Source: Rugalucina vietnamica
Taxonomy: Eukaryota > Mollusca > Bivalvia > Lucinida > Lucinidae
DNA: 64,000 nucleotides
Assembly (NCBI GenBank): GCA_964017185.1
Contig: OZ024871.1
Location: 31,348,488-31,412,487, forward strand
Reading direction: 5' to 3'
Below are positions 1-11,540 of the stretch, one piece after another. A program made the position numbers and the translations under genes. How positions within the stretch are numbered: position 1 is the stretch's first letter; each line of letters begins with the position of its first letter. The notes below the pieces were generated by a model. That model worked only from the letters and a program-made list of their open reading frames with translations. It had not been told where the DNA came from and searched no databases.

Positions 1-1657
1 ACATAAACCCACACTGCATCTCATCAATCTCAACTCTTTGTCGGATGAGTCCTTCTACTACTCGCTCCAATACTTTCATCGTCTGTTCAATCAGCTTCAA
101 GCCCCTGTAGTTACCCCTGTTCAGAGCATCTCCTTTGCCCTTGTACAAATTGACAATGTAACTCTCCTGCCAGTCAATTGGGATGCAACCTTCTGAGATG
201 ATGTCCTCGATAAGATCACGCACCTCAGCTACACCAGCTTCACCAAGGGGCTTCAGCATCTCAGCAACGATACCTGATGGTCCAGCTGCTTTGCCAGATG
301 CCATCTTGTTGATGGCCTTTGTGATCATCTCCAAGGTGATTGGCTCGCTTGGGCCTTCAACAGGGCTTTCCACTGACAGGTCCTCTGGATTCCATGGGAA
401 TTCGACATTGAGGAGACGCTCATAATGCTCTTTCCAGGCATCTTTCTTTGCATCCCCATCTAGTGACAGTAGGCCTTCATCATTCTTTACAGGTTTCTCT
501 CCCATGACATCCTGGTTGTCACGTCTCATTTGCTTGGCCAGACGATATACATCTGCAGATCTTGGATCTATTTTCTGGAGAGCAACCTTCTCAGCCTCAT
601 TCTTGGCATGGTACACTGCACGGTTGGACGCACGCTTGGCTGAGTTGTATGCAGCTCGACTGCCACCAGCTTTCCACAACTTGAAGCACCTGCGCTTCTC
701 CTTAACTGCTTCCTCCACCTGCTTGTTCCACCACCAAGTCTGCTTTCTCCATGGGTGATTCGAGGAAACACCACATACTTCCTTTGTAGCCTGCAGAAGG
801 TTGTCCTTCAGAGAAGTCCAATGCTCATTTACTGTGCATGTCTGTGACAGCTGTCTTCCTTGTGTTTTTGCTTTGAACACTTCAGAGAGCTCTGCTCGCT
901 TCTCTGGGTCTTTTAGCTTCCACACCTTGATGCGTGGCACAAACTTGCGCTTGGGTTGAGGAGGGATAGAAACTTTGAAGTCTCCAATCAACAGCCTATG
1001 TTGTGATGCACACTCCTCCCCAATAATGACTTTTACATTGGATACCTGCTTCCTGAAGCTACGCCGGTACAGGATGAAGTCTATCTGGGTAGCAGCTACC
1101 CCAGACTGGTAGGTGACCAGATGTTCTTGTTTCTTCTTAAACCAGGTGTTACCAACCAGAAGGTCGTTAGCAAATGCAAACTCTAATATTCTCTCTCCTT
1201 CAGTATTCCTTTTTCCAATGGCTTGCCCGCCATGTACCTCTTCAAACCCAGTGGACTGGGAGCCAAGGTGCCCATTCCAGTCACCGCAAACGAGGAGTTG
1301 TTCTGAGGCTGGGATTTTAGCTACCGTGGATTGCAGCTCCTGGTAGAAACGGTCCTTCTCAATGTCTCTCAGGTTAGCTTGTGGTGCATACACACACACA
1401 AAGACAAAAACTGTCTTGCCAATGGTCATTCGAATGAGAATGATCCTGTCTGAGACTCGGACAACCTCAAATACATTCTCCCACCATTCTTCTGCAAGCA
1501 GAATTCCAACACCACCAGTGCCCTTGTCATTTCCAGACCAAAAGAGTTTGAAGCGAGAATCTTTGCCGACTATCTGCTTTACGCCTTCTCTTTTCCACCT
1601 AGTCTCTTGGAGACAGCACAGGTCTACTCTTCTCCGCGACACAGTCTCCACCACTTC
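1..1657 (-). CDS. LINE (RTE/CFDP2-like) ORF fragment: endonuclease plus N-terminal RT, runs off left edge
   Basis: Read on the minus strand with plus-strand triplets starting at positions congruent to 2 mod 3, the frame is open from about 1657 to the left edge (about 552 codons; I walked it and saw no stop). It begins inside an apurinic endonuclease domain: VDLCCLQETRW carries the catalytic Glu, then CVYAPQANL, then LLVCGDWNGHLG with the Asp/Asn catalytic block, then TQIDFILYRR. It continues through a Trp/Lys/Arg-rich linker (WWWNKQVEEAVKEKRR) into RT block 1 (SYIVNLYKGKGD, NYRGLKLIEQTMKVLERVVE) and ends at MQCGFM at the edge. This EN-RT order with 'NLYKGKGD..NYRG' is typical of RTE-like LINEs that databases often name craniofacial development protein 2-like. 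It is 5'-truncated at about 1657, losing the start of the endonuclease, which is typical of target-primed reverse transcription. The absence of any stop suggests a young insertion. Clade assignment is by motif memory only. Confidence 0.85.
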
Positions 1658-1809
1658 ATTAGATTTAAAAATAAAAACTTATCAAATAAGTAACAAAAAC
1701 AAACATATTACTACATAAACGCTCTCTTTACAGATGCGATTGAAGTGCCCTTTTAAATGATACCAATGGAAGAAGATACATGTATAAGGACTTAAACAGA
1801 CTTTAACTA
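1658..1809. other. AT-rich spacer without recognisable features
   Basis: Junction sequence between the truncated LINE 5' end and the minisatellite. No coding potential or repeat was recognised. Confidence 0.5.
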
Positions 1810-2880
1810 ATGCACTGATGCAGATAGCAGTACTTTAACAGATGCGGATAGCAGTACTTTAACAGATGCAGATAGCAGTACTTTAACAGATGCGGATAGC
1901 AGTACTTTAACAGATGCAGATAGCAGTACTTTAACAGACGCGGATAGCAGTACTTTAACAGATGCGGATAGCAGTACTTTAACAGATGCAGATAGAAGGA
2001 CTTTACGAGATGCAGATAGACGGACTTTAAAAGATGCAGATAGAAGTGCTTTACCGGATGCAGATAGTAAAAACTTAAAAAAATGCAGATAAAAGGATTT
2101 TAACAAATGCAGATAGGGGGCTTAAACAGATACAGATAGAAGGTCTTTAACAGATGCCGATAAAAGGACTGTATCAGATGCAAATGAAAGGACTTTATCA
2201 TATGCAGATAGAAGGACTTTTGCAGATGCAGATAGAAGGTCTTTTTAACAGATGCAGATAGAAGAGGTGTTAACAGATGCAGATAAACGGACTTTAACAG
2301 ATGTAGATAGAAGGACTTTTGCAGATGCAGATAGAAGGGCTTTTAAGAAGGTCTTTAACAGATGCCGATAAAAGTACTTTATCAGATGCAGATAGATGGA
2401 CTTTATCATATGCAAATAGAAGGTTTTTTTAACAGATGCAGATAAACGGACTTAAACAGATGCAGATAGATGGACTTTTGCAAATACAGATAGACGGGTT
2501 TTAACAGATGCAGATAGGACTTTTAACTGATGCAGATAGACGGATTTAACAGATGCAGATGGAAACACTTTAACATATGCAGATAGAAGGACTTTAACAG
2601 ATGCAGATAGAAGGACTTTCACAATTCAGATAGAACTTTCATATTGCAGATAGAGGGACCTTCACACTGCAGATAGAAGGACTTTCACAATTTATTTGAC
2701 TTTCATAATACAGATAGAAGGAGTTTTACAAATGCAGATAGAAGGGTTTTTACAATGCAGAAATGCAAATGAAAGTACTTTTGAAACAAATACAGATCGA
2801 ACCATTCTTATCATAGATACAGATGGAATCACTCTTACAACAGATGCAAACATTATTTACAGATGCATATAAAAAGGATA
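1810..2880. repeat. 24-bp minisatellite, regular then degenerate
   Basis: From about 1815 to 2000 the unit GATAGCAGTACTTTAACAGA + TGCG repeats with near-perfect 24-bp spacing. It then degrades through variants (GATAGAAGGACTTTAACAGA type) to about 2880. The minus-strand reading gives an eight-residue repeat (SASVKVLL) because 24 is a multiple of 3; I regard that as incidental. Degenerate relatives of the end of this array recur at 17470-17760 and 30165-30460, just before the ends of duplication units 1 and 2, so the minisatellite appears to be part of the duplicated unit. Confidence 0.85.
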
Positions 2881-3144
2881 GACAGAAGGAGGAGCTATTT
2901 CCCAAAAGGTGGTCAATCAGAAACTATTATACTACTCGTATTTACATTACTTGAATAGTAAATATATATCACTGAAACTGGCTTCAAAACGAGAAGCAGA
3001 ACTTGCGACTTTGGTCTATGTATACACGAATTTTTGTTATACATTGATTTGCATGTAGTAATTCACTTGACAGAAAAGCAGACATCAGTGCAATAACGTA
3101 AGAAACTTTATTTCTTCTCAAGTGTCGGTTTTACTGCATACAAT

Positions 3145-3382
3145 AAGAGCCTGTGCGTGAGAAAACCAACAATTTGGGTTCCGACCAGGTCCGACACAAA
3201 CCAGCCTGTACAGTCACAGAAAAAGGCTAGAAACTTGAAATTCTGGGTATAAGTAGAGGAGGAATTGTACTATCTGTGTAGTGAAAACAAAGGCGCTGAT
3301 CAGCTTCGCAGTTACTGCGAAGCTGATTTGCGCCTTTGTTTTCGCCTCTGCAGATTGTAGGTTTTCCCTTGCGGCGGCTCAT
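3145..3382 (-). mobile_element. Palindrome-centred MITE, family H1, copy 1
   Basis: About 240 bp bounded by imperfect inverted ends (GAGCC...GTGAGAAAACC and GGTTTTCCCTTGCGGCGGCTC). The centre (about 3286-3345) is a hairpin: AAAGGCGCTGATCAGCTTCG then CAGTTACTG then the complementary arm, with one or two mismatches. Seven further copies lie in this window. No coding capacity; presumed non-autonomous DNA transposon. Target duplication not resolved. Confidence 0.75.
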
Positions 3383-3861
3383 ATTGAAACGATATCCACG
3401 TGCCTGTTTGCAATAAAATTTTGATGTTTTGAAATGATGGTATATACTGCATTTCGCATGCAATTGCTGTGTTATTACAGATGGCTTACCGAAAATCAAT
3501 GACAGTTTGATATTAAGAAAATTCATGAATATCTGAATAAAAAGGATTTCGGCAAAGCGGAACACAAATAACTCTGTGGCCGCACCATTAAACTAAAGGG
3601 TTGAAACTAGATGCTTTACTGCAAACTCAGTGCTAAAATGTGACAGGCTAGACTGTGTATAAGCGTTTACTTAATTAATTATAAAATGAGATTGACACAG
3701 TAGCTTTTTCCCAAACGTAGTTCTCTCACGATAAGGGTTTTATGATGTGATATATCTTTGCAGACGTCTGGGATTCCAAAATAAAGTATCGTCAAAATGC
3801 TCATTTGAATTGGATAATCGTATCTCGGTCTGTCATAATAATAATAATAATAATAATAATA

Positions 3862-6280
3862 GTAAGGTACAAGTAGGCAAAGATCAGGAAAAGGCGCAAT
3901 CAGAGAAAGACTCCCACTCCAAAAACCGAGGTGGGAAAAAACCAAACTAACAATCAGGTACTTATACCATAAAAACATCCCGCAAGCCGAATGAGCAGCT
4001 ATTTTCCCAATAGGTGGCCACTCAGTTACCTTAACTTAACTAAAAATATGAAAACATACATAAGGCGCCAACAGCACAAAATATTTTAAACACCAAGACA
4101 TGAAACAAAAAGAACCAACACAGAAGTATCGCCTTGGAACGATCAGTAACACAAAGTTACTGGCGGGTTTAAATCGATTTTACATGGCCATAACCTCACC
4201 CTCAGCTTCTGCAGTGGCTCTAATATACACAAATATAAAAAAGCAATAAGGAAAAAAATGTTAATATAAAACATAGGTACCAACGTATAACATGTATAAC
4301 GGAAAGCAGACTGAGCAGCTATTGAAGTGAGGTGGTCACAGTGCTAGCTTTGACAGAACAAATAAAATGCAGAGGGCTTAGTGAACAGCCAAATTTTATT
4401 CAGGTGGCCACAAAGTCATGCAACATATTTAACAGATAATTGAAATAATCTGGATAAATGTGAACCACAGCAGCAGTCCCGCCTTGGAACGGTCAGTTAT
4501 AAATAACTGGGGGGCTTAAATCGATTTTACATGGCCATAACCTCACCCTCAGCTTCTGCAGTGGTTCATAACATTTAGTAAGTTCTTCGGTCCTCGTGGT
4601 GAACTTCTAACTAGTCAATGAATCATCAAGAACAAACAAATAGATCATGATAAACATGAATCAAATACCAGGACTCACAGATTCAGTAAGCTGCCCAACG
4701 ATGGAGATCCCTGGGCGCCGAATAACTTACTAACTCCGGAGCAAAAGAAAAACATCAGTTGGACCCCGGTGGGCCAAGCAACAGACAAGAAGCTCCGGCC
4801 CTAACCAACTAAAATGAATAGCTTTAAGTCGGGGCCATCATAGAGTCTGACGCCCGACCCACCGGCGTGCAATTAAAGAAGGCAGCATAGTTATCAACCG
4901 TGATTGGGTTAAAAACTAAGCATGCAGACTGTCGCATAACATTCAAGTTTTAACCTATACGTCTGTAACGTGTTATGATTTTTCTAAACTGAAAAGAAAA
5001 ATCATTACTTCCTATAAGTTTCTTAAATTTGTAAACCAAGTCATCATAAAATTCTGGTTCCGAAAGGCCCTCACTCAAAAGCGTCTTTAACCCAACATTA
5101 TATTTGGAAATCAATTCATAGTGTCTACGATAAAATTTAGAAAAGTCTTTTCGAAGTTTATGATACCGATAGCCCTGTTAGAGAAGTTTGGCCGTTAAAC
5201 ATTTATTTCGAGCGTTGAAGTCTGTAACATGATTGCAGACTCTAGCAAACCTAATAAGTTGCGAAATGTATACACCATAAGAAGCACGACGAGGAACGTC
5301 ACCATCCAAAAACGGAAAATTTACTATATCAAAATCAAAGTCATCGCGCTTATCATAAATTTTAGAAGAAACAAATCCATTTGCAACAGAAAGATGTAGA
5401 TCTAAAAAGGGGGCTTCGGTATCCGAGATATTGGCTTTGTTTAACTGTAGTTCAGATGGATAAATTTGATTGACCATACCTTCAAAATAAGGGTTGTCAA
5501 TGTTCAAAAGGTCATCGAGGTACCTAGAAGTGGAATTAAAAGCCTCGATAACATCAGCTTGATTATCATGGTTAAGAGAATCCATGAAATCTCTTTCGTA
5601 GCAGTATAAAAATAAATCAGCTACGAGAGGTGCGCAATTTGTACCCATCGGAATTCCAACAATTTGTCTGTATAACTTGGTCCCAAATCTAATATAAATA
5701 TTATCCAGGAGATAGGATAAGGCATCGCACACATTCTGACATGACCAAAGTGTATATCGACTTTGGTCAGAGGAAGTGAAAAAATCCTTTCTGTCATTAC
5801 ATGCCAAATAAAGTGAACCATAGTTTTTTAATGCCCTTTTGAAGGTCCACTCTATCAAATCCAGACGTTTTTCTTTAATTAGATTATGTGGTAAAGTTGT
5901 ATGTAGAGTAGAAAAATCATATGTGGACAAGCTCGTCGCACGGAACCCTCTACACTTCAATTTATTGAGCACCTCACCAGAATTTTTTATTGACCAAAAC
6001 CAATTTTTATTTGAAGTTTCATACACTGTCTCACAGTATCTTATAACATGCGATTTGATAGCAGTAAGACAGGAAGTTAATAATTTAGAAAGTTTAGTAA
6101 TTAGTAAGAGCTAGAATTTGCAATAAATCTAGCTTTGTATGGTCTTTTGTGAAGCTTAGGTAACCAATACATCGTAGGAAGTTTGTCTTGGCCTTCATTG
6201 ACACAAACAGAAAACTTAACAGGTAAATCGTTTAAGTGGGCATTAACTACAGACATTTCATCAGTAATAAGTCATTTTTC
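3862..6280 (-). mobile_element. Penelope-like retroelement, 5'-truncated, inserted in a TAA microsatellite
   Basis: Minus-strand retroelement with an RT region (4824-6280) followed by a roughly 960-bp 3' non-coding tail that ends at the plus-strand sequence AAGGTACAAGTAGGCAAAGA. The same tail and the same 3' terminus recur in at least five other copies here (for example 15561, 27760, 56757, 58527 and 62660), which defines the element end. Paralogous units 2 and 3 have only the uninterrupted TAA repeat followed by TCTAGAATTACACGG at this place, so the insertion is specific to unit 1. No GIY-YIG endonuclease follows the RT, so it may belong to the EN-less or domain-permuted (Naiad/Chlamys-like) Penelope elements; that placement is inference. 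Confidence 0.75.
4824..6280 (-). pseudogene. Penelope-like reverse transcriptase, decayed
   Basis: Begins with the RT lead motif YWLPKLHKRPYKARFIANSS (about 6130-6190, minus), then a frameshift near 6105. A 282-codon open stretch (6026-5178) follows with STLHTTLPH (motif A region), VVGIPMG-type motif B as QIVGIPMGTNCAPLVADLF, and the catalytic YLDD motif. Then come DKRDDFDFDIVNFPFLDG and GVYISQLIRFAR, a nonsense codon at 5178, and further coding (YRYHKLRKDFSKFYRR, NVMRQSACLV) with another stop before the natural end near 4824 (DSMMAPT). The order YWLPKLHK, GIPMG and YLDD is diagnostic of Penelope-like RTs. The frameshift plus at least two stops mean no functional product. Confidence 0.8.
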
Positions 6281-6674
6281 TTCTAGAATTACACGGAAAC
6301 CGACTTATCTAGATGCACTGTCAACGTTTGTCTGCAAATTGTTCGTTTTCATCATATAAGACAATTCTGGACAAAGTATGCCGTAATCATAAAGAAAAAT
6401 AATTCTTTTGTAAATAAAATTGAAATTAAAATTTCACATGTATGATAAGCAATTACTGTATTTGAAATCCTAGAAGCCAATGTAATTGACAACATTCCCA
6501 ATAACAAATTATTTACTTTGCCGAACAGCAGACAATTTGCTGACGGAATTGTTTGATGCATGTGCTGTGTAGCGAGAAAACAATATACTCGTTGCAATTC
6601 TTAGGCCATCTTTAAAGTCGCCATATTTAAAGGCCATATTGTTGGTTTGTACACTGTAACCTGAATGTAGCTGC

Positions 6675-6677
6675 ATT
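6675..6677. other. Target-site duplication (ATT), left side of TIR element copy 1
   Basis: ATT at 6675-6677 is repeated at 11412-11414. The empty paralogous sites at 23833-23835 and 36964-36966 carry a single ATT in the same context (TAGCTGCATTGTAGTATC). Confidence 0.8.
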
Positions 6678-7164
6678 TACCCTAGAACCCGAAATCCTGT
6701 ATCTCGCATATTTAGCGTTGGAGGTGACATCTCCTGCTATAGTTGGTTTGAATGCATTTTTGGCTAGTCCTAACCTTCCCTAAGAAGGATTGGGCGGGCT
6801 GCTCTGGAAATTTTTTTGGCACGATAGTCTAATCAGGCGATGTTGTATGGTACTGCTATGAAATAAGCTTTAAATCTAATAAACAGACAACTACATACCT
6901 TTCCATTATCCAGTCATTTTCCCTGTCTGTATGGCTTGCTTTTGTATTTTAAACAATTTTAGAAACTATTGATTCGATTATGAAACACCTGTATTGCTAA
7001 AACATATTTCTGTATTAATATTTTTACCACTTAACATGTAAAATTACCCCACCCACCTTAATAATATGCATGTATGCGATTTTAATGTTAATCTTCTTAT
7101 GGTTAGTTTATTTTTGACAATCTATCCTCTTTAACATGCTTAAACAATAGTCTGAAAAGCAATA

Positions 7165-7325
7165 ATAGTTGGTTGGTTGATTGGGGTTTAACGTCCCACC
7201 AACAGCTAAGGTCATATGGAGACGGGACCTCGGTTTATAGTCCCATCCGACGGACTGGAGAAGCCCGGGATCGAACCTGCGACCCCTGGTTTACAAGGCA
7301 AGTGACATAACCACTGCACCATGGA
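7165..7325 (-). mobile_element. tRNA-derived SINE inside TIR element copy 1
   Basis: On the minus strand it reads CCATGGTGCAGTGGTTATG (A-box-like TGGTGCAGTGGTTA), then GGTTCGATCCC (B box), then a roughly 100-nt body ending AACCCCAATCAACCAACC. Pol III internal promoter boxes are at the usual spacing. The mirrored copy is at 21868-22028. Confidence 0.8.
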
Positions 7326-7853
7326 AGTTTATAGTGAAAAGCAATAAAATCTGTTTACTAAACTGTATGCACCTATACTTAAGGTTATACCTAAATGTGG
7401 TAATGCATCAATGGTATCAAACAGCGTAAAATCAACTACATGCGCATTTGTACTAGTGAATATTTTCACGAAGTCTTGGTTTGAAAATATTTCTAAATTA
7501 GACATTCTTCCTTTTCAATGACTGATTCAAGTTAATGGCAAAAGAAATGTGAACTAAGAACTGATACTTGTCTCTATGCACAGGAGCGGTGGCTGCTACG
7601 CGACTGACAGCCCGACAAGACCATAACTAATTACCGAGGGTGTAATGCATTAAAACAATCCAGACTATGTTAAAAGTGAAGTTTGTGGCATTTTCTTAGA
7701 GCTGAATGATGCATATTAAATCAATTTAGGTATATTTGGTAATGGTCAAGCTCAGTACAAACACAAGATACCAATTGTATGGACGCTTAAGCATTATTTT
7801 GGAATATTTCTGATACTTACCTTACTATACACTGAAATTAAATATTGTCTCTT

Positions 7854-8010
7854 ATCCTAGAACACAAAAACCTGTATCTCTCATACTTTGAGTTTGAGGT
7901 GACATCTGCTATAGTTGGTTTGAATGTTTTTAAGTAGTCCTCACCTTCCCGATGAAGGATCAAGTTGGCTACTCTTGAATTTTATTTGGCATACTGCTCA
8001 AATTCATTGA
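7854..8010 (+). repeat. Internal duplicate of the transposon left end
   Basis: Begins CCTAGAACACAAAAACCTG and continues with GAGGTGACATCTGCTATAGT, closely following the outer left terminus at 6678-6830 in order and spacing. Downstream, ATTACTCCACCAACTTTAAT (8225) also matches the outer copy's version near 7041. The element therefore carries two nested left ends about 1.18 kb apart, with the SINE between them. Mirrored at about 21183-21339 in copy 2. Confidence 0.7.
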
Positions 8011-8374
8011 TGTATGGAGGTATGATGTATTGATGTATGCTATGACAAAAAGCTATATATCCTATGAAAAGTCTGCTAAAATGTAGTATATAAATTGGTT
8101 CTTGTTTCTTATTTATTAGTTACTTTCCAATGCATTAAATATTGTTTGTAAGCAAAAGTATAAAGTGCAGTCTCATTTTACACTAAAAACCTCATGATCT
8201 TTTGAAAGTATGGCATTATTTCACACAGAATTACTCCACCAACTTTAATGCATATTATTGATACTCTGTCTAAAAGTTTTCCGAATTATTACTCCCATTT
8301 AAATGAAACTATAAATTATATTATGGTATTATATATCACAGGCAACTGTGCAGTGCCTTAGCAATACATGTAAT

Positions 8375-10870
8375 TGGATGACATTTGAAGCCTTACAGGT
8401 CAATTAGCAGCCAATTTACAGGTAATTTTGTGAGTCAATGTCTTATTTGTCTGCATTTTGCTCTTATTTCTTAAAAAGATTGAAAGGTAAAGTCACACGA
8501 TTTATATATCTGAATATGGACCAATAGAGCATTGTCTTAGCAATCTTATGATGCCATCTACATCTCTATAGGGCCATAAAAAGCCAAGACGCAGTAACTT
8601 TTGTAAGTATACCCCTTCAATTTTTCCTCATTTTTTCTCTAATTATTTAAGTTTTCATAAATATTTTTGAAAATTGAAATCACATAATTAATTTATTTGT
8701 ACATATACAAAAAGACAGTTGTCTTGGATATCATTTTGCACCATTTTCAGCTCTTTATGGCCATTTGAGGCCATGATAGAAGGACGTTTGTATGTACACC
8801 CCGTTATTGTTTCCGCATTTTTCCCAATAAGTTTTACGCATGCATAAAATTATAAAAACATTTAATCGTATGGTTAATATATCTGAATAGCAGCTAATGA
8901 GCCTTGGTCAAAGCAATCATTCAACACCATTTTCAGCTATTTGAGGCCACCAGAGGCCGAGATACAAGAACTTATGTTAGTATACCCCTTCATTTTTTTC
9001 TCAATTTTTGTAAAAGTATTTATGTTTTCAATAATATTTTTGAAACTTGAAACCATATGAATAATTTATATTATTACACTCCAATAGATAATTGTCTAAA
9101 TAATCATTTGATGCCATTTTCAGCTCTTTATAATCATTGGTTGACTAGAAACAAGAACTTATGTAAGTATACCCCTTTATTTTTACCGCATTTTTCCTCC
9201 ATCTTCTATGCCTTTCATAAAAAATATTAGCACTCAGAGTCACTTTGATTTATATAAAAGAATACCAACTTATAGAATAAAGTTAAAGCAATCTTTTGAC
9301 ACCACTTTCAGCTATTCCGGCCCATCAGAGGTCAAGATATAAAATTTGTTGTAGGTATACCCCATTTTATTTCCCTCACTTTTTCTTTAATTATCTATGT
9401 TTTCAATAATATTTTTAAACTTGAAATCATTTTATAAATTCATCTAAGTTCATACCAAAATATAATTGTCATAGCAATTATTTAACACCATTTTCAGCTT
9501 TTTATGGTCATCTGATGCCATGATACCAGGACTTTGTATGTATACTCTGCCATCGTTTCCACATTTTTCTTCTATATTTTTTACGTATTCATAAAAATCA
9601 TTAATACATTTAATCATATGGTTTATATATCTGAATACCAACCAACGTCCCTTGGTCAAAGCAATCATTTAACACAATTTTCAGCCATTTTGTGCCACCA
9701 GAGGCGAGATGCAAGAACTTAAGTTAGTATACCCCTTTATTTTTTCCTCAATTTTTCTTTAACTATTTATGATTTCAATAATTTTTTTTAAACTTGAAAT
9801 CATATGATTAACTTATCTGATAACAAACCAATAATTAGTTGTCTACACAATTGTTTGATGCCATTTTCTGCTCTTTATAATCATTGTTTGACTAGAAACA
9901 GGAACTTTTGTAAGAATACCCCTTTATTTTTCTGACATTTTTCACCATCTTCTATGCCTTCATAAAAATTATCACCACTTAGAGTCATGTGATTTATATA
10001 ATATTATATGTATGCAAGCTTAAAGAACAACGTCAAAGCAATCATTTGTTACCATTTTCAGCTATTCAGGCTCGTAAGAGACCAAGATACAAGCTTTTTT
10101 GTGCGTATATCCCTTTACTTTTTCCACATTTTCCCCATATCTTCTATGCCTTCATAAAAATATTACAACTTTGAGTCAATTCAATTCAATTCAAACTTTA
10201 TTTTACTCAATCCATCATATAAATGGCAATATGAGGTAACGTAAAACACTTTGACAATGGAGGCTCTAAAGAGTCACATGATTTATGTATATGAATACAA
10301 GCTTATGAATCAAAATCGAAGCAATCATTTGACGCCATTTTCAGCCATTCATAAGTATACCCCTTTTATTTTTCCTCATTTTTTTTCTTTAATTATCTAT
10401 GATTTCAATATAAGATTTAAACTTTTAAATCATAATAAAAGATAATTATCTCAGCAATTATTTTACACTATTTTCAGCTCTAAATGAGCATTGAATGCCT
10501 AGAAACAAGAACTTTTTTGTGTATACACCTTTTATCTGTTCGCATTGTTCCTCTATTTTCAATGCATTCATCAAAAATATTAATATTTTAAGCCATAAGA
10601 TTATTTTTTCTGAAAACCAGCCTATAGAATCAAGTCTAAGTAATCATAAAACACCATTTCAGCTATTTAGAGCTGTCAGAGGCAGAGATACCAGAACTTT
10701 TGTAGGTATACCTCTTTATTTTTTTCCATTATTTTGCGTAAGTGTTTGTTTGTTTGTTTGTTTCATAACTTTTTCTTGACACTTTAAGCCTCATGATTAT
10801 ATATCTGACAGTGATCGACTTGACATTGTTTCAACATTTTTTTCGATACCATTTCCAGCCTTTACCGTGA
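8375..10870. repeat. Tandem array of about 186-bp monomers with higher-order structure (TIR element copy 1)
   Basis: The motif CCATTTTCAGC recurs at about 8746, 8929, 9114, 9302, 9488, 9677, 9859, 10050, 10336, 10467, 10650 and 10849, mostly 182-191 bp apart. Each monomer continues with a 'gtatacccc tttattttt' block and a T-rich 'tttcataaaaatatt' block. Monomers four apart (8746/9488, 8929/9677, 9114/9859) resemble each other more than their neighbours, giving a higher-order period of about 745 bp. The one long gap is explained by a roughly 95-bp insert at 10172-10266. Confidence 0.75.
10172..10266 (-). mobile_element. LINE/SINE 3'-end remnant inside the monomer array
   Basis: On the minus strand it ends AAATAAAGTTTGAATTGAAT followed by more TTGAA pentamers, a tail style common on invertebrate non-LTR elements. 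Its presence accounts for the extra 100 bp between monomers at 10050 and 10336. Mirrored at 18927-19021. Confidence 0.55.
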
Positions 10871-11540
10871 GAAGCTAAAGTACAATAACTTTGAACAGAC
10901 CGAAAACGGTCAGCTGTATATACAAATTCCCAGATAGGCACAAAGACAGAGTGTAATCTCAATCAATGATAATGTTTCAAATAAAAGTATCTAAAACGCA
11001 AAGCTATAGATAAATTTCGAACACGCACATTGCTTGAAAGTGGGTGGGGTAACTTGGCATGACAAAACCCTACATTATAAAGGATTTATAGCACTTTATG
11101 ATCTTTAAATACATTTTGAATTGTGTGAAGTTATTTATATTCAAAGTATTTGCATAAATGTGCATTGTTTTATTTATCAAAAAAGCACAATGACCCCATA
11201 AATGATGTAAAAATCTGCTTTGTATGGAATGCGTATATTCCCATGGTACCTCAGAACATGGTGTGAGTAAACCTATCTGCCAAAAAAAAATCCAGAGCAG
11301 CCCACCTAAACCATTTATGGGAAGGTTAAAACTATTCAAAAATGCATTCAAACCAACTATAGCAGAAGATGTCACCTCCTTCAAAAATTACCCTGGCTGG
11401 ATTCTAGGGTAATTGTAGTATCAAACAGTCGTAAGCGTTTAAAGGTATATCAACTTGCATCTTGACTATCAAAGGTAAATTTGGCTTGAACTGCTAATGA
11501 AAATGTTTTTGTTTTTATATGATGTTTCTGCTCCCTCCTT

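Larger units (their letters stand above)
6678..11411 (+). mobile_element. 4734-bp non-autonomous TIR transposon, copy 1
   Basis: Starts TACCCTAGAA and ends TTCTAGGGTA, with inverted-terminal similarity extending about 150 bp inward (both ends share GGTGACATCT, CTATAGTTGGTTTGAATGCA and GGGCTGCTCTGGAA). Flanked by ATT duplications, with empty sites in two paralogous units. No transposase-like ORF is present; the short ORFs inside are chance frames in repeats. The interior holds a duplicated terminus (about 7854-8010), a tRNA-derived SINE (7165-7325) and a tandem array of about 186-bp monomers (about 8375-10870). The 3-bp target duplication is compatible with Harbinger, Zator or Academ type transposition; the family is unresolved. 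Confidence 0.88.

Noticed and set aside
183-1718. Plus-strand ORFs over the first 1.7 kb
   Set aside because: Antisense shadows of the minus-strand LINE frame.
1810-2110. CRISPR-like regular repeats
   Set aside because: Units are directly adjacent with no unique spacers and the sequence context is eukaryotic. It is a minisatellite.
3747-3978. Poly-Asn / poly-Tyr encoding ORFs
   Set aside because: Produced by a TAA microsatellite read in two directions.
7165-7325. Functional tRNA gene
   Set aside because: A and B boxes are present, but the acceptor stem and 3' end are not tRNA-like and the body continues into a SINE tail.
9450-11384. Series of 60-100 codon ORFs, each duplicated with an identical peptide at 17763-19743
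   Set aside because: They are mirrored frames of the inverted 4734-bp transposon copies and lie in AT-rich tandem monomers. No domain, no codon-level constraint, and frames differ between monomers.
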